Position numbers and translations under genes: made by a program. This document shows, in pieces, positions 25,148-35,266 of a stretch of DNA of 64,000 bases. Source of the stretch: Chryseobacterium sp. Tr-659 (lineage in GTDB: Bacteria; Bacteroidota; Bacteroidia; Flavobacteriales; Weeksellaceae); contig NZ_VWWP01000001.1 in assembly GCF_011752975.1 (NCBI RefSeq), positions 248,001 to 312,000 of the forward strand. Reading direction: 5' to 3'. Within the stretch, counting starts at the first letter, position 1, and each line of letters starts with the position of its first letter. The notes beneath the pieces are model-generated. The model saw only the letters and a list, made by a program, of their open reading frames with translations, made no database searches and was not told the DNA's origin.

Positions 25148-26149
25148 CTATTTGTTTTTCATTTCCTCTTTGATCTTGTTTTCCAATTCCTCAGCAAGCT
25201 CAGGATTGTCTTTTAACACATCTTTTACAGCATCACGTCCCTGACCTAATTTAGATTCTTCATAGCTGAACCAAGAACCGCTCTTCTTCACAATTCCCAT
25301 ATCTACTGCTGTATCAAGAATTTCTCCTACTTTGGAAACTCCTTCTCCATACATAATATCGAATTCTGCCTGTTTGAAAGGAGGAGCTACTTTGTTTTTC
25401 ACAATTTTTACTTTCACTCGGCTACCGATGGCTTCGTCACCTTGTTTGATTGGTGCGCTTGCTTTTCTGATATCGATTCTTACGGAAGCGTAGAATTTAA
25501 GTGCATTACCTCCGGTTGTTGTTTCAGGGTTTCCGAACATAACACCGATCTTCTCTCTCAACTGGTTGATGAAGATTACAGTACATTTTGTTCTTGAAAT
25601 GGTAGCAGTCAACTTTCTTAATGCCTGAGACATCAATCTTGCATGAAGTCCCATTTTAGAATCTCCCATTTCACCTTCAATTTCCGCCTTAGGAGTAAGA
25701 GCTGCCACAGAGTCTATTACTACAATATCAATAGCTCCTGAACGGATCAGGTTATCTGCAATTTCTAATGCCTGTTCTCCATTGTCCGGCTGAGAAATAA
25801 TAAGGTTTTCTAAATCGATTCCTAATTTTGCCGCGTAAGTTCTGTCGAAAGCATGTTCCGCATCAATGAATGCTGCAATACCACCTGCTTTTTGAGCTTC
25901 AGCAATAGCATGAAGGGTTAATGTTGTTTTACCTGAAGATTCAGGACCATATATTTCAATGATTCTTCCTTTCGGATATCCTCCTACTCCCAGAGCGATA
26001 TCTAATCCTAAAGAACCGGAAGGAATTACTTCTATGGTAGTGTCTACGGAATCATCCCCCAAAGTCATTACAGTTCCTTTTCCGTATGTTTTATCTAGTT
26101 TGTCAAGCACTAATGCGAGTGCTTTTTTCTTATCATCAATGTTACTCAT
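25148..26149 (-). CDS. recA: Recombinase RecA
   Basis: 333 residues. The Walker A motif GPESSGKTT, the Walker B region VVIDSVAAL, the L1/L2 DNA loops and the [15 protein letters not shown] motif are all present. The N-terminal helix [20 protein letters not shown] and the acidic C-terminal tail [17 protein letters not shown] are normal for the family. It is a cytosolic ATP-dependent DNA strand-exchange protein and SOS co-protease. It is monocistronic with a terminator. No LexA-type site could be picked out by eye in the upstream gap. Confidence 0.98.
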   Translation of the reverse strand: MSNIDDKKKALALVLDKLDKTYGKGTVMTLGDDSVDTTIEVIPSGSLGLDIALGVGGYPKGRIIEIYGPESSGKTTLTLHAIAEAQKAGGIAAFIDAEHAFDRTYAAKLGIDLENLIISQPDNGEQALEIADNLIRSGAIDIVVIDSVAALTPKAEIEGEMGDSKMGLHARLMSQALRKLTATISRTKCTVIFINQLREKIGVMFGNPETTTGGNALKFYASVRIDIRKASAPIKQGDEAIGSRVKVKIVKNKVAPPFKQAEFDIMYGEGVSKVGEILDTAVDMGIVKKSGSWFSYEESKLGQGRDAVKDVLKDNPELAEELENKIKEEMKNK

Positions 26150-26490
26150 CGCTATTAAAATAATTTCTCAAAAATACATAATTTAAATATCAAAAGCTAA
26201 TATTATTTATCCCTGAAGCTGGTTTTTAGAGTTAAAAAATGATAAAATTTTATTGCTGATCTTATTCATAACGAGATAGATGTGGAACATAGAAGTGAGG
26301 AATGTTGAAAAAATAAATTTAAGATAGAATGTCAGGCAGGAAGCTGGGAGAGGGTAGCAGGAGGTAGGTGTTAAAGGGATGATTTCCGGTTGTTCTGCCC
26401 TTCACGGCTTATTTATGAATACAATCATGGCCCACTCCATCTAATATGAAAAAATGTCTATCTTAAAACATTGTTTTTTAAGATTATTCT
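26150..26490. other. Gap between recA and the membrane protein gene
   Basis: Holds a GGAAG-rich repeat fragment (about 26335-26370: gaagctgggagagggtagc) and a hairpin immediately before the next gene: atcttaaaa at 26460-26468 pairs with 26476-26484, 6 bases before the ATG. No gene is seen. Confidence 0.5.
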
Positions 26491-27702
26491 ATGGACAGAA
26501 AATTAAAACGATTCCTGATTAAATCCTTTGCTGTATTAGCGGTAATACACCTGGCTTACTTTATGTATGGATATATAAAATTTGAAGGTCTTCGAAAAAT
26601 GAGTATTTATACAGAATTTTACAGGTTCAAATTTTATGATGATGTCTCCATTTCTCACTTTTTTATATCCGGTCTTTTTTTGTTTTTCTTTGTGATCATA
26701 CTCCTTAGAAATCATACCAAAAAAAGAAATGAATTATCAAAAGTTTTGGGGATGGGCATTATACTTCTATTAGTGTCCTTCTTGTCTCTGACTTTTTTCG
26801 TAAGTTATAGTTTAGGGTTAAATGCAAAACTACGAACTGTATTGCCTGAAAAAGATCTTAATAAAGATAAAACGCTCTTGAATCTCTTACAACCTTTTTT
26901 ATACAATTATACTTCCTACAGTTCGGAGAACCTGTTTAATCCTGAAAATATTTTATATCCCAAACCTTACCCTGTAATTAAACAGAACGATACAGTCTAT
27001 TACGAGCCGGACAATAAAGGAGACTATTCAATAGAATCCAGGTATTACAGTATTGATACGCTAAAAATGTTGAGTAATGATCATAAAAAAATAAGCAATA
27101 AAGCAGGATCGGTGCTTGACTTTCTTGGGCTTGACTCCAATGAACTGGAAAAAAGAATTATTTCTAAAAAAAAGATAGGAGACAGTACCGAAATCGTATT
27201 TAAAGGAATAGAAGTACATCCTGAATATGATGATAAAATGTGTATTTTTCTTGAAAATAAGTTTTTGTTCTTTCCATTGAATAAAGTTCCTGAGCGGCAG
27301 CAGCAGTATCAAAATGCAGTCAAAAGGTATAATTTGCTTTACACGTATAGTCAGGATTCACTACTTTACTCGTTTCAGAGACTGGATGCCCTTTTAAAAA
27401 AATATGACATAGAAACGCAGATCGTTCCAAAAGAGCTGACTAAAGATGTCTTTTATTATCGGGATCATCAGGAGCCTCTGAATGGAATACGAAATACTTA
27501 CGAAAGAAATAAATTAAAAGATAAATTCAGAACCCTTGACCGTTTGTTTTACAAGCCGAATTATTTTCATCCTTCCATTATGGGAATTTTCACCAGTGTT
27601 GTTATAGGTGTCTGGTTGTTTTTATTGTTATTGTATCTGATCTGGAATTCCAGTAGAAGAAAACTTTCTTCAGATCACGTTACAGGAAATAAACAAATGT
27701 AA
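26491..27702 (+). CDS. Uncharacterised four-helix membrane protein
   Basis: 403 residues. Hydrophobic segments at about 10-30, 55-75 and 85-110 cluster near the N terminus. A 250-residue hydrophilic domain follows (about 112-360). One membrane helix ends the protein at about 365-388 (IMGIFTSVVIGVWLFLLLLYLIW), with a basic tail. The large domain probably lies outside the cytoplasm. It contains several tyrosine-rich stretches (YPKPYPVIKQNDTVYYEPD) but no motif I recognise. It is a single gene convergent to the MpaB-like gene. The function is unknown. Confidence 0.7.
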   Translation: MDRKLKRFLIKSFAVLAVIHLAYFMYGYIKFEGLRKMSIYTEFYRFKFYDDVSISHFFISGLFLFFFVIILLRNHTKKRNELSKVLGMGIILLLVSFLSLTFFVSYSLGLNAKLRTVLPEKDLNKDKTLLNLLQPFLYNYTSYSSENLFNPENILYPKPYPVIKQNDTVYYEPDNKGDYSIESRYYSIDTLKMLSNDHKKISNKAGSVLDFLGLDSNELEKRIISKKKIGDSTEIVFKGIEVHPEYDDKMCIFLENKFLFFPLNKVPERQQQYQNAVKRYNLLYTYSQDSLLYSFQRLDALLKKYDIETQIVPKELTKDVFYYRDHQEPLNGIRNTYERNKLKDKFRTLDRLFYKPNYFHPSIMGIFTSVVIGVWLFLLLLYLIWNSSRRKLSSDHVTGNKQM

Positions 27703-27785
27703 TATCGCATCTTTTTTTCAATTAAATTGAGAAGGCAGTTTTTTTGGATTAGCATAACATTCAGCTTCATTGAAAAGCAAAGTTT

Positions 27786-28970
27786 TCAATGGAAATTTGA
27801 ATTTTTAGTGATATTCAGATAATCTTTCAGTACTTTCATCTGGTCTTTATTTCCTTTTTTTATCCTTGATTCCCGGCTAACGAGCGTATCGTAGATTTTG
27901 TTAAAAAGTATTTTCGATTTTGGAAATAGTTTTTTGTTAGGAACTTCCGGAATCTGTAATCTTTTACAAACTTCATCATCCAGAAGAAACCAGGTGCAGC
28001 AGACGTGCAAATATTTCAGATTTTTTCTCTGAAATTTATATTTTAAAATAGGATTTTCTAGTGATTCATCCAGAAGAGAATGTGCCAGAAGAACCGAATC
28101 TTTATCGGATGGTGGTTGAACCGAGGTCCATAAATAAAAATATTCCGTTGCCTGTTTTTTATCATCAGGAAGCAGTTGTTCCGGGATTCCCAAAAGATAA
28201 CCCACATATTTCCAAAGATGGAAAATTCCCTGTTCTTCTTCAATAGAAAAAGTATTTCCGAGCTTTTTGAGGCTGTGAAGAAAGACAAGGCTGAAACCAA
28301 TATAGGTTGCCATCATATCCCATGAATTGATGGGCTCACCCAAATTCTCAGTATCCCAGTCTTTATAATGCTTTTTGATGGAAAGTCTTGCATAGGAATG
28401 AATCAGACGGGTTTTTATGGCAAATTCATAGCCTTTTGCATGAAGTTCCAACGCATTGTAGCGGGTGGCATTTACCCAGAAATCCAAAGTTTCGGAAAGA
28501 CGTTTTACAGCACCTTTTTTCAGAGCTTCCGTAACAATAAGCGGTTTGTTGAGATAGGCATAATCGTAGCCGCCGATCAGACAATAATCTCTCAGGGAGA
28601 TTAAAGAGTCGAGGTTGCTTCTCATACAAAGCTCTGCACCCCTTTTTAACAGGTTATAATCGAGCCATTTCGGTACTTTCTGAGTTTGGGTGAAAAGCTT
28701 TCTTACACTTTCAGGAACGGCATCTGTTTCGGTAACTCCATTTCTTATATATTGTTCAATTTCCTTGGAAGCTTCATTGAATTTTTTTGTGAAATAGACA
28801 TCTTTTACAACTTCATCACCGATTTCATCTACGTGGTAAAAGAAGGGAGAGAATTTTTCAAAGTCTTTAAAATTCACTTTCGCTCCGGAAAATTCAATCA
28901 GTTGTTTTCCGTTACCGTTTTCCCAAAAGTTTCTGAAATGTGGATAATCTTTAAACCGTGGCAGTATCAT
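27786..28970 (-). CDS. MpaB/rubber-oxygenase-like (DUF2236) haem protein
   Basis: 394 residues, predicted all-helical and cytosolic. The middle region (LGEPINSWDMMATYIGFSLVFLHSLKKLG, then EEQGIFHLWKYVGYLLGIP) matches the ER-bound oxygenase MpaB/B'/Lcp catalytic domain, in which histidines and a basic residue bind and tune haem b. Candidate ligands are the His in TRLIHSYARLS and HLWKYVGY. The substrate is unknown; homologues include latex-clearing protein and mycophenolate biosynthesis oxygenase. It is a single gene convergent to the membrane-protein gene. Confidence 0.8.
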   Translation of the reverse strand: MILPRFKDYPHFRNFWENGNGKQLIEFSGAKVNFKDFEKFSPFFYHVDEIGDEVVKDVYFTKKFNEASKEIEQYIRNGVTETDAVPESVRKLFTQTQKVPKWLDYNLLKRGAELCMRSNLDSLISLRDYCLIGGYDYAYLNKPLIVTEALKKGAVKRLSETLDFWVNATRYNALELHAKGYEFAIKTRLIHSYARLSIKKHYKDWDTENLGEPINSWDMMATYIGFSLVFLHSLKKLGNTFSIEEEQGIFHLWKYVGYLLGIPEQLLPDDKKQATEYFYLWTSVQPPSDKDSVLLAHSLLDESLENPILKYKFQRKNLKYLHVCCTWFLLDDEVCKRLQIPEVPNKKLFPKSKILFNKIYDTLVSRESRIKKGNKDQMKVLKDYLNITKNSNFH

Positions 28971-29183
28971 TGTTCATTCCTTTACCTATAAAAATACAAG
29001 TTTTGAACCGAACTTCCGGTGTGAGATTTATCAGACTTATTGTTAATATTTTACAGATGGCCCCATTCACAGGTCTTTTTTATAAGCTCAAAGCTTTTTT
29101 GCCGTAAGATTTTCAAATGTTTTCAATAAGAAATAAGAACTAAGATTAGAAAATAGGTAATGATAGAATAATTAATAAAAACA

Positions 29184-29209
29184 AAAAACCTTCCCATCGG
29201 AAAGGTTTT
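29184..29209 (-). terminator. gap terminator
   Basis: On the minus strand the hairpin aacctttccgatgggaaggtt is followed by a T run. Confidence 0.75.
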
Positions 29210-29240
29210 ATATTACTCATTGCTGATTATTCATTACTTA

Positions 29241-30257
<1,017 letters not shown>

Positions 30258-30277
30258 TTATTAGATTATAAAAATAA

Positions 30278-31264
30278 TTAGATTGCTAAAATTTCTGAAA
30301 TCAGCATTAGATCTTTGTTGATTTCATTATGTTTTTTAATGGCATCTTCAATTGGGGTATACACCACATCATTAGAACGCATTCCTGCCATTACATTGCT
30401 TTGTCCTTCCATTAATCCTACTACAGCACCATATCCAAGTCTGCTGGCCAGAACTCTGTCTGCACAACTTGGAGAACCTCCTCTCTGGATGTGTCCTAAA
30501 ACCGTTACACGGATGTCATATTCAGGGAACTCTTCTTTTGTTTTATTGGCAAGATCATAGATGCTTCCCAGTTTTTCACCTTCTGCTACCACAACAATGC
30601 TGGATGCTTTTCCTGTCTTCTCAGCTTTTCTGAAGTTGGCAAAAAGATCATCCATGCTATCTTTTTTCTCAGGAATAAGAATATCAAGAGCACCGGTTGC
30701 CAATCCGCTGTTTAAGGCGATAAATCCCGCGTCACGTCCCATTACTTCTACAAAGAAAACTCTGTTGTGAGAAGTTGCCGTATCACGAATCTTATCAATC
30801 GCTTCCATAGCAGTATTCAAGGCAGTGTCATATCCGATCGTGTTATCCGTTCCGAAAATATCATTGTCGATAGTTCCGGGTACACCTACCACTCTGATCC
30901 CGAATTCTTCACTGAAGATTTTTGCACCGGTAAATGTTCCATCTCCTCCGATACATACCAAACCGTCAATTCCAAGCTTTACACAGTTCTCGTAAGCTTT
31001 CTGACGGCCTTCCTTAGTTCTGAATTCAGCAGATCTGGCAGACTTAAGAATGGTTCCGCCCTGGTTGATTATATTTTTTACGGAACGGGCTCCCATTTTC
31101 AGGAAATCATTGCTGATAAGGCCGTTGTAGCCTTCTCTCACCCCGTAACATTCGATATTATAATAGTTGGCGGTTCTTACTACCGCTCTTAATGCCGCAT
31201 TCATACCCGGAGAGTCTCCTCCTGAAGTAAGAACTGCAATCTTTTTTACAGCACTCTCTTTCAT
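30278..31264 (-). CDS. pfkA: ATP-dependent 6-phosphofructokinase
   Basis: 328 residues from MKESAVKKIAVLTSGGDSPG. The 7-residue longer frame is rejected because the shorter start gives the family-typical N terminus. Motifs: GGDSPGMNAALRAVVR for ATP, GGDGTF, PGTIDNDI with the catalytic Asp, and the allosteric-site arginines. It is a group I PfkA, cytosolic. It is transcribed ahead of gap (32-base gap), pairing two glycolytic steps in one operon. Confidence 0.96.
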   Translation of the reverse strand: MKESAVKKIAVLTSGGDSPGMNAALRAVVRTANYYNIECYGVREGYNGLISNDFLKMGARSVKNIINQGGTILKSARSAEFRTKEGRQKAYENCVKLGIDGLVCIGGDGTFTGAKIFSEEFGIRVVGVPGTIDNDIFGTDNTIGYDTALNTAMEAIDKIRDTATSHNRVFFVEVMGRDAGFIALNSGLATGALDILIPEKKDSMDDLFANFRKAEKTGKASSIVVVAEGEKLGSIYDLANKTKEEFPEYDIRVTVLGHIQRGGSPSCADRVLASRLGYGAVVGLMEGQSNVMAGMRSNDVVYTPIEDAIKKHNEINKDLMLISEILAI

Positions 31265-31347
31265 CAAGTAAAAAATTTCGAACACAAATTTACAAAAACA
31301 AGTTCAGATTATAGCAGTAACTTTCTAATAGTTTTGAATATAAATAA

Positions 31348-32226
31348 TTAAAAAGCTCTGAAATTTGTCGGTGTAAAAATATAACGGGCCGTTTTAGTTT
31401 CCGGAGCATTGATATCAAGCTCGTACCACGGCGAGGTATTTAGATTAAAAGGATTCGAAAGAACATGTATAGATTGTGCCGGAGTAAAACCTTCACCCAA
31501 CAGAAACAATTTTTTACCCTCCTTATTTTTACATACGCCGGCAATAAAAACCACATGGCCGGGGCTTCCCGGGGTAATTAAAATATCACCGGTTGTTAAA
31601 TCTGAGTTTTGGGTTACCGGTTGAGTCTCTTTATGTAATGAAATTGTTCCGGCATAATTGAAAATAAGATCAAGATAATTTCTGAAATTTTGATAAGAAT
31701 CATCAAAATCAGCTGTTTTTCTGAAATTTACAGAGTTTCCACTCACAAAAGCTCTGATTCCGTTCTTATAATCATTCCAGGTGACCAAATCGCCGCTTGT
31801 AAAATGAAATTTAATCTCATCAAACTTTTTCATTTTGTATAAATATTCAGCCCTCATACGAATAATGGCATCAGCGCATTGCTGCAGGTCTTTATTTCCT
31901 GTATCTATATCAAAGATGGCCTCATGAAGATGTTGGGTGGAAATAGGAGTCCCATCATATTTCAAAATCTGACTTCCATAAGGTTTCAGTTTAAAATGTT
32001 CAATAAAGTATCCGAAAGATTCTGCTTTTTCTTCAACCCATTCATAACCGTCCGGGGCAGAGAATCTTTCCCGGATTGTATTTCTGTCTTTATTGATTTT
32101 TAAAGCATTTTGTGCAATTAGATATTCATTTTTATCAGGGTCTTCTACAAGCCTGTCTTCTGATTTTTCTTTAACACAGCTTACAGCGGATGCAAGAAAG
32201 AGAATGCTCAGTATAATTTTTTTCAT
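31348..32226 (-). CDS. DUF4846 lipoprotein
   Basis: 292 residues. A lipoprotein leader ends in SAVSC (Cys17). The mature protein is collinear with DUF4846: RFSAPDGYEWV, LKPYGSQILKYDG, QCADAIIRMRAEYLY, RAFVSGNSVNFRK, GDILITPGSPGHVVFIAG. A GHVV signature with Asp (GDI) and a preceding Trp suggests an NlpC/transglutaminase-like fold, though I do not see a clear catalytic Cys. It is likely in the periplasm or outer membrane, role unknown. It is a single gene divergent from the SGNH-like gene. Confidence 0.85.
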   Translation of the reverse strand: MKKIILSILFLASAVSCVKEKSEDRLVEDPDKNEYLIAQNALKINKDRNTIRERFSAPDGYEWVEEKAESFGYFIEHFKLKPYGSQILKYDGTPISTQHLHEAIFDIDTGNKDLQQCADAIIRMRAEYLYKMKKFDEIKFHFTSGDLVTWNDYKNGIRAFVSGNSVNFRKTADFDDSYQNFRNYLDLIFNYAGTISLHKETQPVTQNSDLTTGDILITPGSPGHVVFIAGVCKNKEGKKLFLLGEGFTPAQSIHVLSNPFNLNTSPWYELDINAPETKTARYIFTPTNFRAF

Positions 32227-32451
32227 AAGTGATTATCTGTGTCAAAAGATACTTAAATTCCAGGAATGTAATTAGGAATTGATGATGGATTTTATTGATT
32301 TTTTTAAGCTTAAATCGTTTTAAAATTAAATATTTAAACAATTGAAATTCAATTTAATAATAAAATTAAGTCAAATAAAAATAATTCATTTTATCTGTAA
32401 AAAAGATGAAAGTAATATGTATTTTCATGCCTTTATTTAAATGATTTATAG

Positions 32452-33687
32452 ATGAAGAGATATTTACTTCTTATTTTATTAGGTTTCTATATGAATACCT
32501 TTTCACAAAACAATCCGGAGAAAATATTGTTTATCGGAAATAGTATGACGTATTTTAACAATATGCCGGAGATTTTTGCCGGTATTGCCCAATCAAAAGG
32601 GAAGACTGTAGAAACCGTTCAGCATACTCCCGGAGGTACGGGGTTTGTAGATCATGTGAACAACAATGATCTGTATATGATTATCCGGAACACTATTTTT
32701 GATAAGGTGGTGATGCAGCCGGGAACAGGAGAATCAGGAGGAGCCAGCTTTCCGGTAAGTATCACAGCACAAAGAGGGAATCGTATCAAAGATTCTATTA
32801 AGAAATACAGTCCCTGCGCTCAGATTTTTTTATATGAGATCAGTAATGGGATTGCAGCTTCCAATGCTTATCCAAATTATTTTCTCACACAGCAAAAGAT
32901 CAGAGATTCCATTCATAAAATGTCCGGATTGATGCAAATTCCCATGGTTCCGGCAGGAGAAGCCGCCAAAAAACACTATCAGGTAGCTCAGGATCTTCGT
33001 CTGCATTCCAGTTATGGAGATGTTCATCCTAACCTGAATGGAAGTTATCTGATAGCTTCCGCCATATATGCTTCCATTTACCAGGAAAATGCATCCCAGA
33101 GTACTCATCTTGCAGGAATTCCTCAGGCAGATGCTGCCTATTTTCAGGGGATTGCTGATGATGTAGTTCTTAATCATATTAACGACTGGAATCTTTCCAG
33201 CTTTAATCTTTTTTCCAATTTCAGCTATAATATTGGTGGTTTAGATGTGAATTTTCAGAATCAGTCTGTCAACTTTTCGAATGTAGTTTGGGACTTTGGA
33301 GATGGTACATCTTCCGTATTGCAGAATCCGGCTCATCAATATTCTGCGCCCGGAACATACAACGTTAAACTTTCAGCTTTCAGTGGAAACTGTCAGATCA
33401 CCAAAATAAAACAGATTGCCGTTTCTCAGTTAGCTGTAAATGAGCCTAATGATAAAAAGCTCAAGATATATCCGAATCCGGCAGCAGAATTCTTTACCAT
33501 TGAGAGTAAAGAGCAGATTTTGGCTATGGAAATTTATACTGCTTCAGGAAATTTATTAATGAAAAAGAAAGATATCAGATCAAAATACTGTCAGGAAAAC
33601 GTTTCCTCTTACCGTCCGGGTGTTTACTTCGTTAAAATTCTATTGGAGAATTCAGGTTGGATACATTATAAACTGATCAAAGATTGA
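32452..33687 (+). CDS. T9SS type A-sorted SGNH-hydrolase-like protein with PKD domain
   Basis: 411 residues. A signal peptide (MKRYLLLILLGFYMNTFSQ) is followed by an SGNH/GDSL-type domain at about residues 23-240. It has IGNSMTYFNN (Ser in block I), a PGGTGFVDH region, and DVHPNLNGSYL with the Asp/His pair near the end. A PKD domain follows (VVWDFGDGTSSVLQNPAHQY, about 270-320). A T9SS type A tail from about 340 (KIYPNPAAEFFTIES, YRPGVYFVKI) sends it to the cell surface. The probable activity is esterase-like; substrate unknown. It is monocistronic. Confidence 0.82.
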   Translation: MKRYLLLILLGFYMNTFSQNNPEKILFIGNSMTYFNNMPEIFAGIAQSKGKTVETVQHTPGGTGFVDHVNNNDLYMIIRNTIFDKVVMQPGTGESGGASFPVSITAQRGNRIKDSIKKYSPCAQIFLYEISNGIAASNAYPNYFLTQQKIRDSIHKMSGLMQIPMVPAGEAAKKHYQVAQDLRLHSSYGDVHPNLNGSYLIASAIYASIYQENASQSTHLAGIPQADAAYFQGIADDVVLNHINDWNLSSFNLFSNFSYNIGGLDVNFQNQSVNFSNVVWDFGDGTSSVLQNPAHQYSAPGTYNVKLSAFSGNCQITKIKQIAVSQLAVNEPNDKKLKIYPNPAAEFFTIESKEQILAMEIYTASGNLLMKKKDIRSKYCQENVSSYRPGVYFVKILLENSGWIHYKLIKD

Positions 33688-34424
33688 TCTTCTGAAGTGA
33701 ATGGCTTCGCAAAAACACCCAATATATCAAGTCTGTTTAAACTTTTTTACAAAGCCACAAAAGGCACAAAAGTATTTTAAACACGTAAGCTATTTAAGTT
33801 ATATGCTTTGTGTATAAGAAGTACACTAAAGTCTTGTTGAAAATCAAAGATTTTCATCTTATGTGAACTTAATTGTGTGGTATTTCTCTAAGCTTTCTAA
33901 AGTGAGCTAAAGTGTTTGAAAAATAAAAATTGTGACTAAGTTTAAACAGCTTTATCGTTAAAAATAGCTATTAAAAAGTAAAAGTTATCCACAAAGTTGA
34001 AATGTGGATTTGATTTTTTATCGCGTAGTTTTCAGATTTACATCGGTTTAAATAATATTTTCTCATCCTTTGCTGCCTTTGAGGATCCCTTAATTTGTTA
34101 GATTTTCACACAAAAAACAAGATTAGAATGTTTTCAATGTTAACTATATGTTAACGTAAAAAAGTTATCCACAATATGAGTTTCCGATTAATGTGAATTA
34201 TATCTGCCATAAAATTAGCTGATTAGATATATTTCGCAAAAAAAGAAATTGAAATGATATCGTTTTTTATCAAAATAAAAAGTTATCCACAATATGGATT
34301 TACTGCGGAATTTTCTGGCATTTTAGACTAGTAAGATGAAAATAATAAGATTGTACTTGTTACTAAAAAGTAAGTGTTATCTGCTGAATCGGTGAGAGGC
34401 TATTTTAATTTTTCAGGATATGTT
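33688..34424. other. 737-bp AT-rich gap with three DnaA boxes
   Basis: No gene is seen. Perfect TTATCCACA boxes lie at 33985-33993, 34165-34173 and 34283-34291, all on the + strand. Two of them sit in a longer shared context (aaaaagttatccacaatatg). A degenerate inverted box lies at 34003-34011, and a palindrome gttaac-tatat-gttaac lies around 34140-34156. The left part also carries a degenerate intergenic repeat (tacaaagccacaaaaggcac). Flanking genes are convergent. Confidence 0.6.
33985..34291 (+). other. DnaA-box cluster, candidate oriC or DnaA-binding locus
   Basis: Three exact copies of the DnaA consensus TTATCCACA stand in one orientation, 180 and 118 bases apart, in AT-rich non-coding DNA. 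It may be the chromosomal origin, a DnaA titration site or a coincidence of repeats. The flanking genes (DNA repair) are not the usual dnaA/dnaN neighbours. Confidence 0.4.
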
Positions 34425-35186
34425 TTACCATTTCTCTGTCAAATACTTCCAATATCTTTTCGGAACATGCTGAACATGCAGTTTTAGATTTTTTCTCTCA
34501 ACAATATTGGTTTTCGTGAAATACCGCTGCCAGAGTGCCTGATAATTTTTTTCCTCATCATGGAATTTCCGATGATATTGATGAAGATCTAATTTTTCAT
34601 CCGGATAAAAGAAATCACAATTTTCCAGATCATAAAGAATTCCGTAATTTCTTCTAAGATCATAGATCATCCATTTCTGATCCTGATAACGGTCTTTAAA
34701 ATGTTTTCTGATCAAAGGAAGAACATTGAAATCCGGATCAATTTTAGAGAAAAAAACATTATCCTGCATTTTCTCAAATCGGACAAAAGCAGTCATTCGG
34801 TGGCTTTCCCGGCCTACCGATTTACAGATCTTGGAGATCTTTAAAATATCATGATCTGCAAAGTTATCAAGAATATTTTCTCCCGGATGTTTAATGGATT
34901 GTTGCACCGCTGATAAAACTAAATTTTCAAGCTCCGGATCTTCTGATAAAAAAACTTTTAAAAGCTGATGAATTCCTTGTTTTCCGATATTTTTCTCTAA
35001 CTTTTTTAAAACCCTGTCTGATTTATCAGTCTGAGTAACCACTTCATGAATCTCAGCAAAAATATTTTCCTGATAAAACTTTTCCCTGCTTATGATTTCA
35101 ACATTTTTGTAGCGATATTCAAAAACTTCAAATACCGCAGTGAAAAGACCTTCAAAACTTCCGTCGTAGAGTAGGGTTGTTATCAT
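34425..35186 (-). CDS. TIGR03915-family putative DNA repair protein
   Basis: 253 residues starting MITTLLYDGSFEGLFTAVFEVF, typical of TIGR03915/DUF4130. Further matches are ILKISKICKSVGRESHRMTAFVRFEK, YQDQKWMIYDLRRNYGILYD and the C-terminal HVPKRYWKYLTEK. It is cytosolic. The family is nearly always found with a radical-SAM protein (TIGR03916), which is exactly the gene upstream here on the same strand, 80 bases away. A DNA modification or repair role is inferred in the literature from this pairing; the chemistry is not known. Confidence 0.92.
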   Translation of the reverse strand: MITTLLYDGSFEGLFTAVFEVFEYRYKNVEIISREKFYQENIFAEIHEVVTQTDKSDRVLKKLEKNIGKQGIHQLLKVFLSEDPELENLVLSAVQQSIKHPGENILDNFADHDILKISKICKSVGRESHRMTAFVRFEKMQDNVFFSKIDPDFNVLPLIRKHFKDRYQDQKWMIYDLRRNYGILYDLENCDFFYPDEKLDLHQYHRKFHDEEKNYQALWQRYFTKTNIVERKNLKLHVQHVPKRYWKYLTEKW

Positions 35187-35266
35187 TAATCTGAAAATTT
35201 AGTTGTACAGCCTGCCGCTTTTTCTTTGTTGGAATAGCGAAAATATTTGTATGATTTATGGTTAAA

